Shown here: piece after piece, positions 1 to 8,416 of the stretch
Position numbering within the stretch: position 1 is the first letter of the stretch
Layout: each line of letters opens with the position of its first letter
Assembly: GCA_963801855.1 (NCBI GenBank)
Contig: CAWDGK010000005.1
Location: 565,744 to 629,743 of the forward strand
From: JACDAN01 sp963801855
Lineage (GTDB): Bacteria; Actinomycetota; Thermoleophilia; Gaiellales; Gaiellaceae
Direction: 5' to 3'
Length of the DNA: 64,000 nt
Notes under the pieces: model-generated
Told to the model about the DNA's origin: nothing
Seen by the model: the letters and a program-made list of their open reading frames with translations, nothing else
The model's database searches: none
Position numbers and translations under genes: made by a program

Positions 1-301
1 CCGCGATCCGTCCGAAGAGCTCGTGACCGGCCTTGCTGCCCTGGCGCGCCGTGTCCGGGTCGACCCCGTGAAACTGGTTGATGTCAGCGCCCGCGCAGAA
101 GACGAACGGCTTGCCGGTCAGCACCATGCCGGCCCAGTCCCCGTTCTCGAGCTCCTCCAGGCGGGCACCCAGGGAGGCCATGGCCTCCGGCCCGAACGTG
201 TTCGGCCGCTGCCAGTCCTCGCCGTTGTCGATGGTCATGACGGCGAACGTCCCGGCCTCGGTGTCGACCCTGGCGAGCTTGAACTCCGTCGGGGCGCTCA
301 A
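1..301 (-). CDS. Enoyl-CoA hydratase/3-hydroxyacyl-CoA dehydrogenase, N-terminal part
   Basis: Only the first 100 codons lie in the window; the gene runs off the left edge. The reading frame contains a crotonase-type motif (FVFCAGADINQF, about residues 66-77), in which the Gly/Ala-Asp residues form part of the oxyanion-hole loop of enoyl-CoA hydratases. Beta-oxidation hydratases next to a thiolase are usually the N-terminal half of a FadB/FadJ-type bifunctional enzyme, so this is inferred here. The best start is TTG at 301, which overlaps the thiolase stop (TTGA). The pair is therefore translationally coupled and acts in fatty-acid beta-oxidation in the cytoplasm. A single-domain hydratase cannot be excluded. 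Confidence 0.8.
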   Translation of the reverse strand, partial: MSAPTEFKLARVDTEAGTFAVMTIDNGEDWQRPNTFGPEAMASLGARLEELENGDWAGMVLTGKPFVFCAGADINQFHGVDPDTARQGSKAGHELFGRIA

Positions 302-1479
302 ACGCGCTCCCAGAGGAGCGCCGCGCCCATGCCCATGCCGACGCAGAGCGCCGTGAGCCCGTACCGGACTTCGGGCCGCTCGCGCATCCCGTAGGCGAGC
401 TGCGCCAACAGCCTGACCCCGGTCGCGGCGAGCGGATGCCCACAGGCGATCGCCCCGCCGTAGGGATTGAGCCGAGGATCCTCGGGCGAGACGCCCAGGC
501 CATCGCACCAGCTCAAGACCTGCACCGCGAAGGGCTCGTTGAGCTCGAAGAGCCCGACGTCGTCGATCGAGACCCCCGCCTGCTCGAGCACGCGCTTCGT
601 GGCGGGGATCGGCCCGATGCCCATCAGCTCCGGCTCGACGCCCGAGAACGCAAAGCCGACGAGCCGCATCCGCGCCTCGAGTCCGAGCTCCGCAGCGGCT
701 TGCTCCGATGCGAGCAGACATGCCGTCGCCCCGTCCGTGAGGCCGGCCGAGTTCCCCGCCGTGACTCTCCCGCCCACGCGAAACGGGGTCGGCAGGTCGG
801 CGAGACCCTCGAGAGACGTGTCCGGCCGCAGGAACTGATCCCGGTCGGCGACCTGCCAGCCGTCGTCGGTGAAGACCGACATGGGGACGACGGTCTCGCG
901 CATGACCCCGTTCTTCCAAGCTTCCGTTGCGCGCCGCTGCGATTCGACTGCGAACCGGTCGGCTGCATCCTTCGTCAGCTGAGGGAAGCGGTCGTGGAGA
1001 TTCTCCGCGGTCGAGCCCATGTTCACGGCGGAGTCGTCCACCAGGCGCTCGGCGACGAAGCGCGGGTTGAAGTCGACCTCGGCCCCCATCGGGTGATGCC
1101 CCATGTGCTCGACGCCGCCGGCGACGACGACGTCTGCGGCGCCCATTGCGATCTCTCCCGCCCCGGTGGTCACCGCAGTCAGGGCGCCGGCGCACATCCG
1201 GTCCAGGGCGAACCCGGGGACCGTCTCGGGAATCCCGGCGAGCAGTGCAACGTCCCGTCCCATCGTCAGCCCCTGGTCGCCGACCTGCGCCGTCGCCGCG
1301 AAGATCACATCGCCGATGCGCTCGGGCGGTAGCCCGGGATTCCTTCGGAGCAGCTCCCGCACGACCTTGACCGCCATGTCGTCGGCTCTCGTCTTCCAGA
1401 AGAACCCCTTCGGGCCCGCGCGCCCGAATGCGGTCCGCAGACCGTCCACGTAGACAACCTCACGAAGCTCGCGCGCCAC
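298..1479 (-). CDS. fadA: Acetyl-CoA acyltransferase (thiolase)
   Basis: Catalyses CoA-dependent cleavage of 3-ketoacyl-CoA, the last step of beta-oxidation. The thiolase signatures are present: the nucleophilic Cys in DRMCAGALTAV, the His in GGAIACGHPLAATG near the C-terminus, and the second Cys in ALCVGMGMGAALLWE. I chose GTG at 1479, giving 393 aa, because thiolases normally start just before a stretch such as REVVYVDGLRTAFGRAG. An in-frame TTG at 1566 would add 29 residues that do not look like the family. The gene overlaps the following hydratase gene by 4 bp, so both probably form one operon. Confidence 0.93.
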   Translation of the reverse strand: MARELREVVYVDGLRTAFGRAGPKGFFWKTRADDMAVKVVRELLRRNPGLPPERIGDVIFAATAQVGDQGLTMGRDVALLAGIPETVPGFALDRMCAGALTAVTTGAGEIAMGAADVVVAGGVEHMGHHPMGAEVDFNPRFVAERLVDDSAVNMGSTAENLHDRFPQLTKDAADRFAVESQRRATEAWKNGVMRETVVPMSVFTDDGWQVADRDQFLRPDTSLEGLADLPTPFRVGGRVTAGNSAGLTDGATACLLASEQAAAELGLEARMRLVGFAFSGVEPELMGIGPIPATKRVLEQAGVSIDDVGLFELNEPFAVQVLSWCDGLGVSPEDPRLNPYGGAIACGHPLAATGVRLLAQLAYGMRERPEVRYGLTALCVGMGMGAALLWERV

Positions 1480-1576
1480 GCGGCTGACAATAGCCCTGTG
1501 AGGGAGGCCTGGAGCGCGCACCTGGAGCCGGGGTGCCGGGGACTTTGAGACCTGCTCTTCAGCCAAGACTGACGCC

Positions 1577-1601
1577 GCGAAACGGGCTCAGCCCGTTTCG
1601 C
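1577..1601 (-). terminator. Perfect hairpin between ArsR-like gene and thiolase
   Basis: Left arm GCGAAACGGGCT at 1577-1588 is the exact reverse complement of 1590-1601. It lies between the end of the ArsR-like gene and the thiolase start. There is no T-run after it, as is common for actinobacterial terminators. It may end upstream transcription or attenuate the thiolase transcript. Confidence 0.45.
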
Positions 1602-1673
1602 TTACCCAAGAGAATCGCTCGTACCTGGCAGCCGCGCCGCGCGGAGCGAAGCGGAGCCCGGCTTCCAGAAGGT

Positions 1674-1698
1674 CGCCGAAAGTCGAAGACTTTCGGCG
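1674..1698 (-). terminator. Hairpin directly downstream of ArsR-like gene
   Basis: CGCCGAAAGTC at 1674-1684 pairs perfectly with 1688-1698 around a GAA loop. It begins 7 bases past the stop codon of the ArsR-like gene, the usual place for an intrinsic terminator. No U-tract follows. Confidence 0.5.
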
Positions 1699-1704
1699 AA
1701 GCCG

Positions 1705-2235
1705 CTAGGGATTCGTCGGCGGGGGATGCATCAGAGCGGTGATCACGAGCTGGTCGGCGTCTTCGTCCTCCAGCCCTTCGAAGCGTGGGATGAGCTCCGA
1801 CAACACCTCGAGCGCCTTCTCGGGCTCCAACCGCACGGTGACGCGGACGAAGCGGAACTTGCCCTCCGACCCGTGCTCGACCTGCGCCCGCTGGAGGTCG
1901 TCCATGACCGCGGTGTGGAGGCTCGACGAGCCCTGTGACACGAGCTCGGACGCGACCTTCAGCGTCCGTGCCGCAGCTCTGTACGGCTTCTCGCGTCCCT
2001 TGTCGCTCGGGACCTGCTTGATCAGGTCGGCGCGCAGCAGCATCCGGACGTGGAAGTGGAGGTGGCCGGGGTCGACGCCGAGCTTCTGCGCCAGCTCGCG
2101 GTTCGACATCGCCTCGTCCGTCTCGCCGAGCGCCTCGAGCACGCGCAGGCGAAGTGGATGGCCGAGCGCCTTCAGCTGGTCTGGGCGGTCGATCGTCAGT
2201 ACTTCGGGCATCTGATCGTGTTCAGGGGTCGCCAT
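1705..2235 (-). CDS. ArsR-like winged-helix transcriptional regulator
   Basis: A 176-aa DNA-binding protein. An ArsR/HTH_20-type winged helix covers about residues 15-95: LKALGHPLRLRVLEAL is the classic first helix of the family, followed by NRELAQKLGVDPGHLHFHVR as helix-turn-helix and recognition helix. The C-terminal half (about 100-176) has no motif I recognise and no metal-binding Cys pair, so a metal sensor is not supported. The start is ATG at 2235, downstream of a good promoter. The target is unknown; autoregulation is plausible because the -10 region is an alternating TA repeat. Confidence 0.85.
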   Translation of the reverse strand: MATPEHDQMPEVLTIDRPDQLKALGHPLRLRVLEALGETDEAMSNRELAQKLGVDPGHLHFHVRMLLRADLIKQVPSDKGREKPYRAAARTLKVASELVSQGSSSLHTAVMDDLQRAQVEHGSEGKFRFVRVTVRLEPEKALEVLSELIPRFEGLEDEDADQLVITALMHPPPTNP

Positions 2236-2248
2236 GTGAGTGACCCTA

Positions 2249-2276
2249 TATATACGACTCGCCTGAATGTTGTCTA
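2249..2276 (-). promoter_or_regulatory. Promoter of the ArsR-like gene
   Basis: Read on the minus strand, TAGACA (2276-2271), a 16-bp spacer and TATATA (2254-2249) match a sigma-70-type promoter. The -10 lies in an eight-base TATATATA tract, which is unusual in such GC-rich DNA. The -35 overlaps the stop codon of pgl. Confidence 0.55.
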
Positions 2277-2948
2277 GTTAGGCAGATGACCGGCGGCCGC
2301 GCGATCGAGGATCGCGACGGTCGTTCCCGCCGCCGAGCGGACGAGGCTTGCGGGCGTCGCGGCATCCGGTTCGCCGGCGAGCGCACGGGCGACGGCCGCT
2401 GCCTTCTCGTCGCCGGTGACGAGAAAAACGACCCTCTCGGCAGCGTTCAGAACCGGGATCGTCAGCGTCACCCGGTCGACGTCTGACCGCGGCACGGCGA
2501 CCGCTCGCCGACGCAGCTCGTCGACGGCCGGATCGTTCGGAAAGAGCGATGCGGTGTGGCCGTCGGGCCCGATGCCGAGGAGGACGAGGTCGAAGGCGAT
2601 GTCGTCCAGCTCGGCTTCATACGCGTCAGCCGCGTCATCGGGCCGCAGCTCACCCTGCATCCGGTGTACGGACGCCGGGCCGGTCTCGAGCCGGTCGAGG
2701 AGGCTCTGCTGGACGAGGCGATAGTTGGACTGGGAATCGTCAGGTGGGACGCAGCGTTCGTCGGCCCACCAGACCTCCACGCGGCTCCAGTCCGGTGTCA
2801 GGCGCGCGGCGGCCTCGTAGGCCGGTCGCGGGGTGGATCCTCCGGAGAGAGCGATGTGGCCACCGTGCTCCGCCACGCCCGCGAGCAGCTCCGCGGCCGC
2901 GCGGCAGGCGGTCTCGGCAGAGGCCGAGACCCGGAGCTCGACGTTCAC
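2274..2948 (-). CDS. pgl: 6-phosphogluconolactonase
   Basis: Hydrolyses 6-phosphogluconolactone to 6-phosphogluconate in the oxidative pentose phosphate pathway. At 224 aa it has normal DevB/Pgl length. Family signatures are clear: ALSGGSTPRPAYEA near the N-terminus for sugar-phosphate binding, WWADERCVPPDDSQSNYRL in the middle, and LLGIGPDGHTASLFPNDPAV with the catalytic-site His. GTG at 2948 overlaps the proC stop codon as GTGA, so the two are translationally coupled. The neighbours proC and a sugar isomerase suggest a housekeeping carbon-metabolism operon. Confidence 0.93.
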   Translation of the reverse strand: MNVELRVSASAETACRAAAELLAGVAEHGGHIALSGGSTPRPAYEAAARLTPDWSRVEVWWADERCVPPDDSQSNYRLVQQSLLDRLETGPASVHRMQGELRPDDAADAYEAELDDIAFDLVLLGIGPDGHTASLFPNDPAVDELRRRAVAVPRSDVDRVTLTIPVLNAAERVVFLVTGDEKAAAVARALAGEPDAATPASLVRSAAGTTVAILDRAAAGHLPN

Positions 2949-3769
2949 TCCTCGCCGGCCGCGAGCTCCCGGCCGCGCTCCATCGCCGCCTGGATCGCGT
3001 TCAGGAACGCAGCGCGCACCCCGGCCTGTTCCAGCTCCCGGATCGCGCGGATCGTCGTCCCTCCCGGCGAGGTGACCATCTCGCGGAGCTCGACGGGATG
3101 CATCTTTTCGTCGCGGAGGAGCTTCGCCGTCCCGAACATCGTCTGGACGACCAGTTCGGTGGTGTCCTCACGGGACAGGCCGAGGAGGATCCCCGCCTCG
3201 ATCATCGACTCGGCGAGGAGCGCGAAGTACGCCGGCCCAGAGCCGGAGACTGCGGTCACGGCGTTCATGTACTTCTCCGGCACGCGCACGACGCGGCCGA
3301 CGTGGAGGAGCACCTCCTCGGCTGCCTCGAGATGCTCGTCGCCGGCATGCGCGCCTGCACAGAGGCCCGCCACCCCTTCGTGAACCGTGGAGGGCGTGTT
3401 CGGCATCGCCCGGAGGACGGGCACGCCGCGTGCGACACGTTCCTCGATCACCGACGTCGGCACCGCCGCTGCGATGGAGAGGACGGTCTGATCCGAGGAG
3501 AGGATCCCACCGATCTCGCCGAGCAGCACGTCGAAGTCCTGAGGCTTGACAGCGATCACGACCATGCCCGCGCCGGCCACGGCCTCGGCGTTCGATGTCG
3601 TCACCTCGATGCCGTGACGCTCGCGGAGCTCCTCAGCCCGTTCCTCCCGCCGGACTGTGGCGACGATCTCGCTCGGCTTGCGCCATTTGCTGCTCAGGAG
3701 TCCTGAGAGGAGCGCCTCGCCGATCTTCCCGGCGCCGAGAATCGCGATCCGCCGGGGGTCCGCCGACAT
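2945..3769 (-). CDS. proC: Pyrroline-5-carboxylate reductase
   Basis: Final step of proline synthesis: reduces pyrroline-5-carboxylate with NAD(P)H. The 274-aa product has the N-terminal Rossmann motif RIAILGAGKIGEALLSGLL and VIAVKPQDF. Its C-terminal dimerisation/active-site block includes GSGPAYFALLAESMIEAG, and GGTTIRAIRELEQAGVR is the P5CR signature. It starts at ATG 3769, 16 bp after the upstream isomerase stop, and overlaps pgl by 4 bp. Length and motifs are typical. Confidence 0.95.
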   Translation of the reverse strand: MSADPRRIAILGAGKIGEALLSGLLSSKWRKPSEIVATVRREERAEELRERHGIEVTTSNAEAVAGAGMVVIAVKPQDFDVLLGEIGGILSSDQTVLSIAAAVPTSVIEERVARGVPVLRAMPNTPSTVHEGVAGLCAGAHAGDEHLEAAEEVLLHVGRVVRVPEKYMNAVTAVSGSGPAYFALLAESMIEAGILLGLSREDTTELVVQTMFGTAKLLRDEKMHPVELREMVTSPGGTTIRAIRELEQAGVRAAFLNAIQAAMERGRELAAGEE

Positions 3770-3785
3770 GTCGTGAGTCTACGAG

Positions 3786-4607
3786 CTAGGCCGTGGCGAG
3801 CTGGGTGGCGACCGCGGCGATCTGCGCCAGGCGGGTCGAATCGAGCTGACCGTCTCCGTCCACCGCCGACGCCTCGAGCGTGAAGGCGCCGGTGTATCCG
3901 CGCTGTCCCAGCCCTGCGAGGAAGCCCCGGAGGTCGAGCGAGCCCTCGCCGGGAAGCAGGTACCGCCGTCGGCCATCCCGCCAGAGCCGCCCGTCGAAGT
4001 CCTTGAGGTGGACGTGATGGACGACCTTGTCCTCCCAGAGCCAGTCCGCGCCGACGCTCTCGGCGAGTTGACCGAAGAAGCCGAGGAACTCGGTATCGAG
4101 CGCGACGCGGCAGCGGGGATCGCGCTCGAGCGCCATCCGGATGTTCGCGAGCGGGGTCCCGACGTCGCCGGGAATCGTCTCGACGGCGAGGGTGACTCCA
4201 TACGCGGCGGCCGTGTCCAGGCAGTCCGGCAGCCGTTCGAGGTTCCGCTCGAGCTCGCGGTCTCCGCCGGGCCTCTCCCAGAGGTGCAGGACGAGCGTCT
4301 TCGCGCCGAGCGCGGCGGCGGCGCGGCAGTTCAGCTCCAGGTTCACGAACGCGTCGTCCACCTCGTCGGCGTCCGAGCTCCCGAGGCCTGCGCCGATCAG
4401 CTTCTCCGCATGGAGCACCGGAAAGGGCAGGCCCGACCCGCGGAGGTCCGCGACCACCTCGTCGAGATGCCCGTACCACGTGGCGTACACGCCGAGCTCG
4501 AACCCCGCCACCCCGAGAGCAGGTCCATGACGGACGATCTCCCGGTGGTCGGTCTGCTCCGGATCGCGCGTGACGGCGCCGGTGGAGAGCAGAACTGCGC
4601 GGCTCAC
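3786..4607 (-). CDS. Sugar phosphate isomerase/epimerase, TIM-barrel family
   Basis: A 273-aa AP-endonuclease-2-like TIM barrel (xylose-isomerase-like superfamily). Visible features are KTLVLHLWERPGG, TLAVETIPGD with the metal-ligand Glu, RVALDTEF, HHVHLKDFDG with paired His near the metal site, and FTLEASAVDGDGQ at the C-terminus. The exact substrate is not readable. The frame stays open far upstream, but similarity begins at GTG 4607, which overlaps the stop of the glycosylase gene as GTGA. It sits in a tight minus-strand operon with alkA-like and proC genes. Confidence 0.82.
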   Translation of the reverse strand: MSRAVLLSTGAVTRDPEQTDHREIVRHGPALGVAGFELGVYATWYGHLDEVVADLRGSGLPFPVLHAEKLIGAGLGSSDADEVDDAFVNLELNCRAAAALGAKTLVLHLWERPGGDRELERNLERLPDCLDTAAAYGVTLAVETIPGDVGTPLANIRMALERDPRCRVALDTEFLGFFGQLAESVGADWLWEDKVVHHVHLKDFDGRLWRDGRRRYLLPGEGSLDLRGFLAGLGQRGYTGAFTLEASAVDGDGQLDSTRLAQIAAVATQLATA

Positions 4608-5470
4608 GCGGCGGCGTAGACCCCGCGCTCGTATCGCACGGGGAGCAAGCCGCGCCCGAGGCCGGCCAGGAGGTACATGCTCGCAAGCCCCTGCCATTCG
4701 CCGTAGCGGTCGAGGAGCTCGGCGGTGTCCGGCGGCTCGGCCGGGCGGCCGAGGAGGGCAGTGCAGAGCTTGATCAGACCGAGATCGCCCACGAGCCCGA
4801 AGTGGTAGCAGCCGAGCCCCTCCAGGGCGATCACTCCCACAGACCACGGCCCCAGTCCACGCTCGCGCTCGAGCCGCTGGGCGACGCCGGCGGGTGAGAC
4901 CTCGCGCAACCGCTCCACGTCCAGCGTCCGGCAAACGCGGACGATGGTCGACGCCTTTCGCGCCGTCAGGTCGTGCCGCTGGAGCTGCGCCGGCGCCGAG
5001 CCCGCGAAGCACGCCGGCTTGGGAGCGACGAAGAACACGCCGTCGGACTCGCAGGTCGAGCGGATGAGCGTCCGCTCGATCCTGCGTGCGCGCTTCGCCT
5101 CGATCAGCTGGCCGCAGACGGCCCGGACGAGCGCCTGCGTGACGGTTCCCAGGCGAAGGGGGCGCTTGCCGCGGAGCACTCGGATCGTCCGGCCGAGCAT
5201 CGGGTCGTCCGCGAATCGGCTCAGGAACTCGGAGTGGTCTGCTTCGAGCGGGAGCACGAAGCGCAGCTGCTCGAGCGCCTCCTCGCTGTGCGATCGGAGC
5301 TCGACGGTGCCGTCCGCGTTCTGCCAGGCACAGGCCCGAGCGACTCCGTCGTCGACCTCGAACAGGCCGACGAGCACGCGCCCGTCGAACCGACGCGTCG
5401 CGTCACCGGCGTGCACGGCAGACGCTCGGAGGGAGAACGGTCCCCGCGGTCGGACGAGGTCCTCGACCAT
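4604..5470 (-). CDS. DNA-3-methyladenine glycosylase II (AlkA-like)
   Basis: Base-excision repair enzyme that removes alkylated purines. The 288-aa protein has an N-terminal AlkA_N-like domain (about 1-100) and an HhH-GPD domain. AVCGQLIEAKRARRI corresponds to the start of the HhH-GPD fold, and RGLGPWSVGVIALEG is the hairpin region. GLVGDLGLIK carries the conserved catalytic Asp. No C-terminal iron-sulphur Cys cluster is present, which agrees with AlkA rather than EndoIII/MutY. The start is ATG 5470, 9 bp after the VOC gene end. Confidence 0.85.
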   Translation of the reverse strand: MVEDLVRPRGPFSLRASAVHAGDATRRFDGRVLVGLFEVDDGVARACAWQNADGTVELRSHSEEALEQLRFVLPLEADHSEFLSRFADDPMLGRTIRVLRGKRPLRLGTVTQALVRAVCGQLIEAKRARRIERTLIRSTCESDGVFFVAPKPACFAGSAPAQLQRHDLTARKASTIVRVCRTLDVERLREVSPAGVAQRLERERGLGPWSVGVIALEGLGCYHFGLVGDLGLIKLCTALLGRPAEPPDTAELLDRYGEWQGLASMYLLAGLGRGLLPVRYERGVYAAA

Positions 5471-5479
5471 CGAAAGACC

Positions 5480-6323
5480 CTACGCGAGCAACAGGCCGTT
5501 GCCCGACGGGTCCCGGACGACCGGTCCTTCGGGGGTGTCTTCGGGCTCGCCGCCACTATCGGCGACCCGCTGGAGCGCATCGTCGCGCGACCCGGAGTCC
5601 GGGAAGACGATGGTGGCTCGCCGGAGAGCCGCGGAGCCATCGGGAGGGGGAGACGCACCGGCGCTCTGCCAGGTGTTGGCGCCGACGTGGTGGTGGTAGC
5701 CGCCCGCTGCGAGAAAGGCCGCCTGGGCGCCGAGGCTGGCCGTGAGCTCGAAGCCCAGCCGGTCGCGGTAGAAGCCGACCGTGTCCGGGATCTCGGCGAC
5801 CTGAAGATGGACGTGCCCCATCACGGTCCCGCTCCGGCAGGCCCTCGAAGCGCTCGGTCTCGGGATCGTCGAGCTCGCCGAGCAGGTCGTCGAGGTCGAG
5901 CGGATCGGTGGTCAGGCGCCCCGACATGTCCTCCCACACCTCCCGGGGCCGGTCGGCGTAGATCTCGATCCCGTGCTCGTCCGGGTCGCGGAGATAGAGC
6001 GCCTCGCTGACGAAATGGTCCGAGGCTCCGGTCAGCGGCACCTGCTCGCGGCCCGCGTGGGCGAGCCACGAGGCGAGATCACGCCGCTCGGGAACGAGCA
6101 GCGCGAAGTGGAAGAGCCCGGTGCTGCGCGGCGCAGGCCTGGCGCCCGGCAGCTCGTGGAGGACCAGCAGCTCCGACCCGTTCGAGCCGAGCGACGCGCG
6201 TCCACCGCCTTGCTCGCGCAACGAGAGCCCGATGGAATCGCGGTAGTAATCGAGTGACCGTCCGAGGTCCGAGACCGTCAGCTCGACCGGGCCCATCCTC
6301 GTCTCTGCCGGCAGCGACGCCAC
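5480..6323 (-). pseudogene. Two-domain VOC (glyoxalase/CatE-like) protein, one frameshift
   Basis: Two vicinal-oxygen-chelate domains lie in different frames. The N-terminal one (6323 to about 5840) begins with ETRMGPVELTVSDLGRSLDY; the C-terminal one (about 5830 to 5480) begins with GTVMGHVHLQVAEIPDTVGF. One extra base near 5835 in CCGGAGCGGGACC separates them. With it corrected the product is about 280 aa, the size of CatE/YfiE-type dioxygenase-like proteins. Both domains keep normal sequence, so an assembly indel is more likely than decay. The start is GTG 6323, 9 bp after the MarR stop. The substrate is unknown; the VOC-MarR pairing suggests aromatic or electrophile metabolism. Confidence 0.8.
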
Positions 6324-6332
6324 CGTCCGACC

Positions 6333-6842
6333 CTACCTTTCGAACTCGAGCAAGACCTTCCGGAGAAGTGAGTTGAGCTCCCTGAGCTCCTTCCGGTTGA
6401 GCGCTGCCGCGATCGCCGCCTCCTTCGAAGCCTGGACGCCGACGGACTCGAGCCAGACCTTGTGGCCCTTCTCGGTCAGCTCCACGAGGAGCGCCCTGCG
6501 ATCGTCGGGGTCGGGTAGGCGCCGGACGAGCCCGGCCTCCTCGAGCTTGTCGAGCCGGTTCGTCATCGCCCCGCTCGAGAGCCACTCGTCCTTCGAGAGC
6601 TGCCCCGGCGAGCTCCGGTACGGCGAGCCCGCGAGGCGGAGATTGCCGAGGATGCCCCACTCGCCGTGCGAGAGGCCGTACTCCTTCAGCGTCTCCTCCA
6701 TGCTCCGGCGAACCGACTTCACGATCCTCTGGATCCGGTGGACGGCCGCCTCCACGTCGAGGTCGATGTCGGGCAGCTCGGACGCCCGTGCGTCCATGAA
6801 CTTGTCGACCGAGTCCTGCGCCTTTGCCTGCTTCGTCGCCAC
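6333..6842 (-). CDS. MarR family transcriptional regulator
   Basis: A 169-aa winged-helix regulator. Residues about 45-150 hold the MarR fold: GLSHGEWGILGNLRLAG, then GAMTNRLDKLEEAGLVRRLP as the recognition helix, and DPDDRRALLVELTEKG as the wing with the conserved D-x-R-D/R. GTG 6842 is the start. It is the first gene of a minus-strand run (VOC, glycosylase, isomerase, proC, pgl) and is divergent from the cupin-TPR genes. The palindrome at 6868-6877 in the shared intergenic region is a candidate operator. Confidence 0.9.
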   Translation of the reverse strand: MATKQAKAQDSVDKFMDARASELPDIDLDVEAAVHRIQRIVKSVRRSMEETLKEYGLSHGEWGILGNLRLAGSPYRSSPGQLSKDEWLSSGAMTNRLDKLEEAGLVRRLPDPDDRRALLVELTEKGHKVWLESVGVQASKEAAIAAALNRKELRELNSLLRKVLLEFER

Positions 6843-6867
6843 CGTCGGATTCTGTACCCAATTTGTC

Positions 6868-6896
6868 TTGACGTCAAACTATCTGCGAGGTACACT
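6868..6896 (+). promoter_or_regulatory. Promoter of the cupin-TPR genes with embedded palindrome
   Basis: TTGACG (6868-6873), a 17-bp spacer and TACACT (6891-6896) form a near-consensus sigma-70 promoter facing right. The -35 lies inside the perfect 10-bp palindrome TTGACGTCAA (6868-6877). A repressor bound there would block the polymerase. The divergent MarR gene starts 26 bp away and is the obvious candidate. Confidence 0.7.
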
Positions 6897-6948
6897 CTCC
6901 ACATCAAGTAGTTCGAGATCAAGAATATCGACGGGAAGGGAGACCGCG

Positions 6949-7143
6949 ATGCAGCCCATGGACTTCGAGACGAGAGCGCTGATCGTGAACGAGCATGCAG
7001 AAGGGCTCGCGCGGTCGAGAAAGGGAGGATTCGCATGGCGACCACGACGAAGTCGTACGACGTTGTTTCACTCGACGGGATCGAGGCAGGCCCCGAGCAC
7101 GACGGCCGGGTGCCACTCAACATCCGCCGCCACTTCGGCATAG
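6949..7143 (+). CDS. Possible small upstream ORF before the first cupin-TPR gene
   Basis: ATG at 6949 follows AAGGGAG at good spacing and opens a 64-codon frame that runs out of frame into the cupin-TPR gene. The first 30 residues (MQPMDFETRALIVNEHAEGL...) look like natural protein; the rest is a shadow of the cupin gene. It may be a small protein whose end is frameshifted, or a leader affecting translation of 7035. I recognise no family. Confidence 0.3.
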   Translation: MQPMDFETRALIVNEHAEGLARSRKGGFAWRPRRSRTTLFHSTGSRQAPSTTAGCHSTSAATSA

Positions 7144-7694
7144 AGGGATTCGGGGTTCGCGCCAACCGGGCGGTGGGCGACGGACACGTAGTCGGAGAGC
7201 ACGACGAGGTCGGGCTCGGCGCCTCGAACCAGGAGGAGCTCTACCTCGTCGTGAGCGGCGCGGCAACGTTCAACGTCGACGGCGAAAGGGTCGACGCGCC
7301 TGCCGGCACGCTCGTCTTCGTCCGCAATCCGGCGGCGAAGCGAAGTGCGGTCGCCAAGGAAGAGGGCACGACGGTGCTTGCGATCGGCGGCACGCCGGGC
7401 GAGCCGTACCGGCTCTCGGTCGGCGAGGCCATGAGCGAGATGTGGGAGCCCTACCGGGCCGGCGACTACGAGACCGCGCTCGAGAAGCTCCAGCCGGTGC
7501 TCGAGGAGCGGCCCGAGGCGCTCGTCTTCTTCAACGTCGCGTGCATGGAGGCGCGCCTCGGCCGCAAGGACGATGCGATCGAGCACCTGCGGCAGGCGGT
7601 CGAGGTCGACGACCGCATCAAGGAGAACATCAGGACCGACGAGGATCTCGACTCCATCCGCGACGACGCGGGCTTCGCGGCGCTGGCGGCGTGA
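7035..7694 (+). CDS. Cupin domain protein with TPR-like C-terminus
   Basis: A 219-aa cytoplasmic protein of unknown substrate. Residues about 30-125 form a single cupin barrel (GASNQEELYLVVSGAATFNV and APAGTLVFVRNPAAKRSAVA are the two cupin blocks). Residues about 135-219 are helical and TPR-like (YRAGDYETALEKLQPVLEER, EARLGRKDDAIEHLRQAVEV). The start ATG 7035 has a strong GGGAGG site. The stop overlaps the start of a second, broken copy. It is expressed from the promoter at 6868-6896 and probably repressed by the divergent MarR. A sensory or small-molecule-binding role is a guess. Confidence 0.8.
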   Translation: MATTTKSYDVVSLDGIEAGPEHDGRVPLNIRRHFGIEGFGVRANRAVGDGHVVGEHDEVGLGASNQEELYLVVSGAATFNVDGERVDAPAGTLVFVRNPAAKRSAVAKEEGTTVLAIGGTPGEPYRLSVGEAMSEMWEPYRAGDYETALEKLQPVLEERPEALVFFNVACMEARLGRKDDAIEHLRQAVEVDDRIKENIRTDEDLDSIRDDAGFAALAA

Positions 7695-8376
7695 TGGCGA
7701 CCGCGACCGACAAGGGCTACAGCGTCGTCTCCCTCGACGAGATGGAAACGGCGCCTTCGTTCACGCCGGGAGGCAACGACGACGGGCGTGATCGTCTCGA
7801 CGTCCGCGGGCAGCTCGGCATCGACGGCATTCGGGATCAACGGAGTCCGGATCCCGGGCGCCGGCAACCTCGTCCGAGAGCACGTCGAGAACGGGTTCGG
7901 CTCGGCGGGGCAGGAGGAGCTCTACGTCGTTCTCGGCGGCTCTGCGACGTTCGACGCTGGACGGCGAGACGGTCGAGACGCCGGCGGGCTCGCTGGTCTA
8001 CGTCGGCCCGGAGGTGACGCGGAGCGCGGTCGCCAAGGACGAAGGGACGACCCTGCTGATCGTCGGAGGCACGCCCGGCAAGGCGTACGACCCGCGCCGC
8101 CGGAGGCGGCCGAGGCCTTCGCTGCCTACAACGCCGGCGACTACGACGACGGCGGTCGAGAGGCAGCGAGTCGTCGTCGAGAAGCGTCCCGACAGCGTGC
8201 TCGCCATCTACAACGCCGCTTGCTTCGAGGCGAAGGCCGGACGGGCGGACGAGGCGCTTCGAGCACCTCCGTCAGAGCGGTCGACGTGGACGAGGGCAGT
8301 CAAGGAGTACATCGAGAACGACGAGGATCTGGACTCCCTCCGCGAAGACCCGCGCTTCGTAGTGCTTGCGAAGTAG
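7694..8376 (+). pseudogene. Second cupin-TPR copy, several frameshifts
   Basis: ATG at 7694 overlaps the previous stop by one base. The pieces in all three frames line up with the first copy: GYSVVSLDEMETAPSF, then NGVRIPGAGNLVREHVENGF, AGSLVYVGPEVTRSAVAKDE, DSVLAIYNAACFEAKAGRAD and ENDEDLDSLREDPRF at the end. At least four indels (near 7830, 7960, 8100 and 8260) are needed to read it through. Each piece keeps good codon use, so this may be an intact tandem paralogue spoiled by assembly errors rather than a dead gene. Confidence 0.75.
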
Positions 8377-8390
8377 TCGGGATTAGGCGT

Positions 8391-8416
8391 GGGTGCTTCC
8401 TGGGAAGGAAGCACCC
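8391..8416 (+). promoter_or_regulatory. Hairpin that sequesters the ribosome binding site of the next gene
   Basis: GGGTGCTTCC (8391-8400) pairs perfectly with GGAAGCACCC (8407-8416) around a 6-nt loop. The right arm plus loop contain the purine-rich GGAAGGAA ribosome site, and the arm ends one base before the ATG at 8417. It could also end the upstream transcript. Confidence 0.6.
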
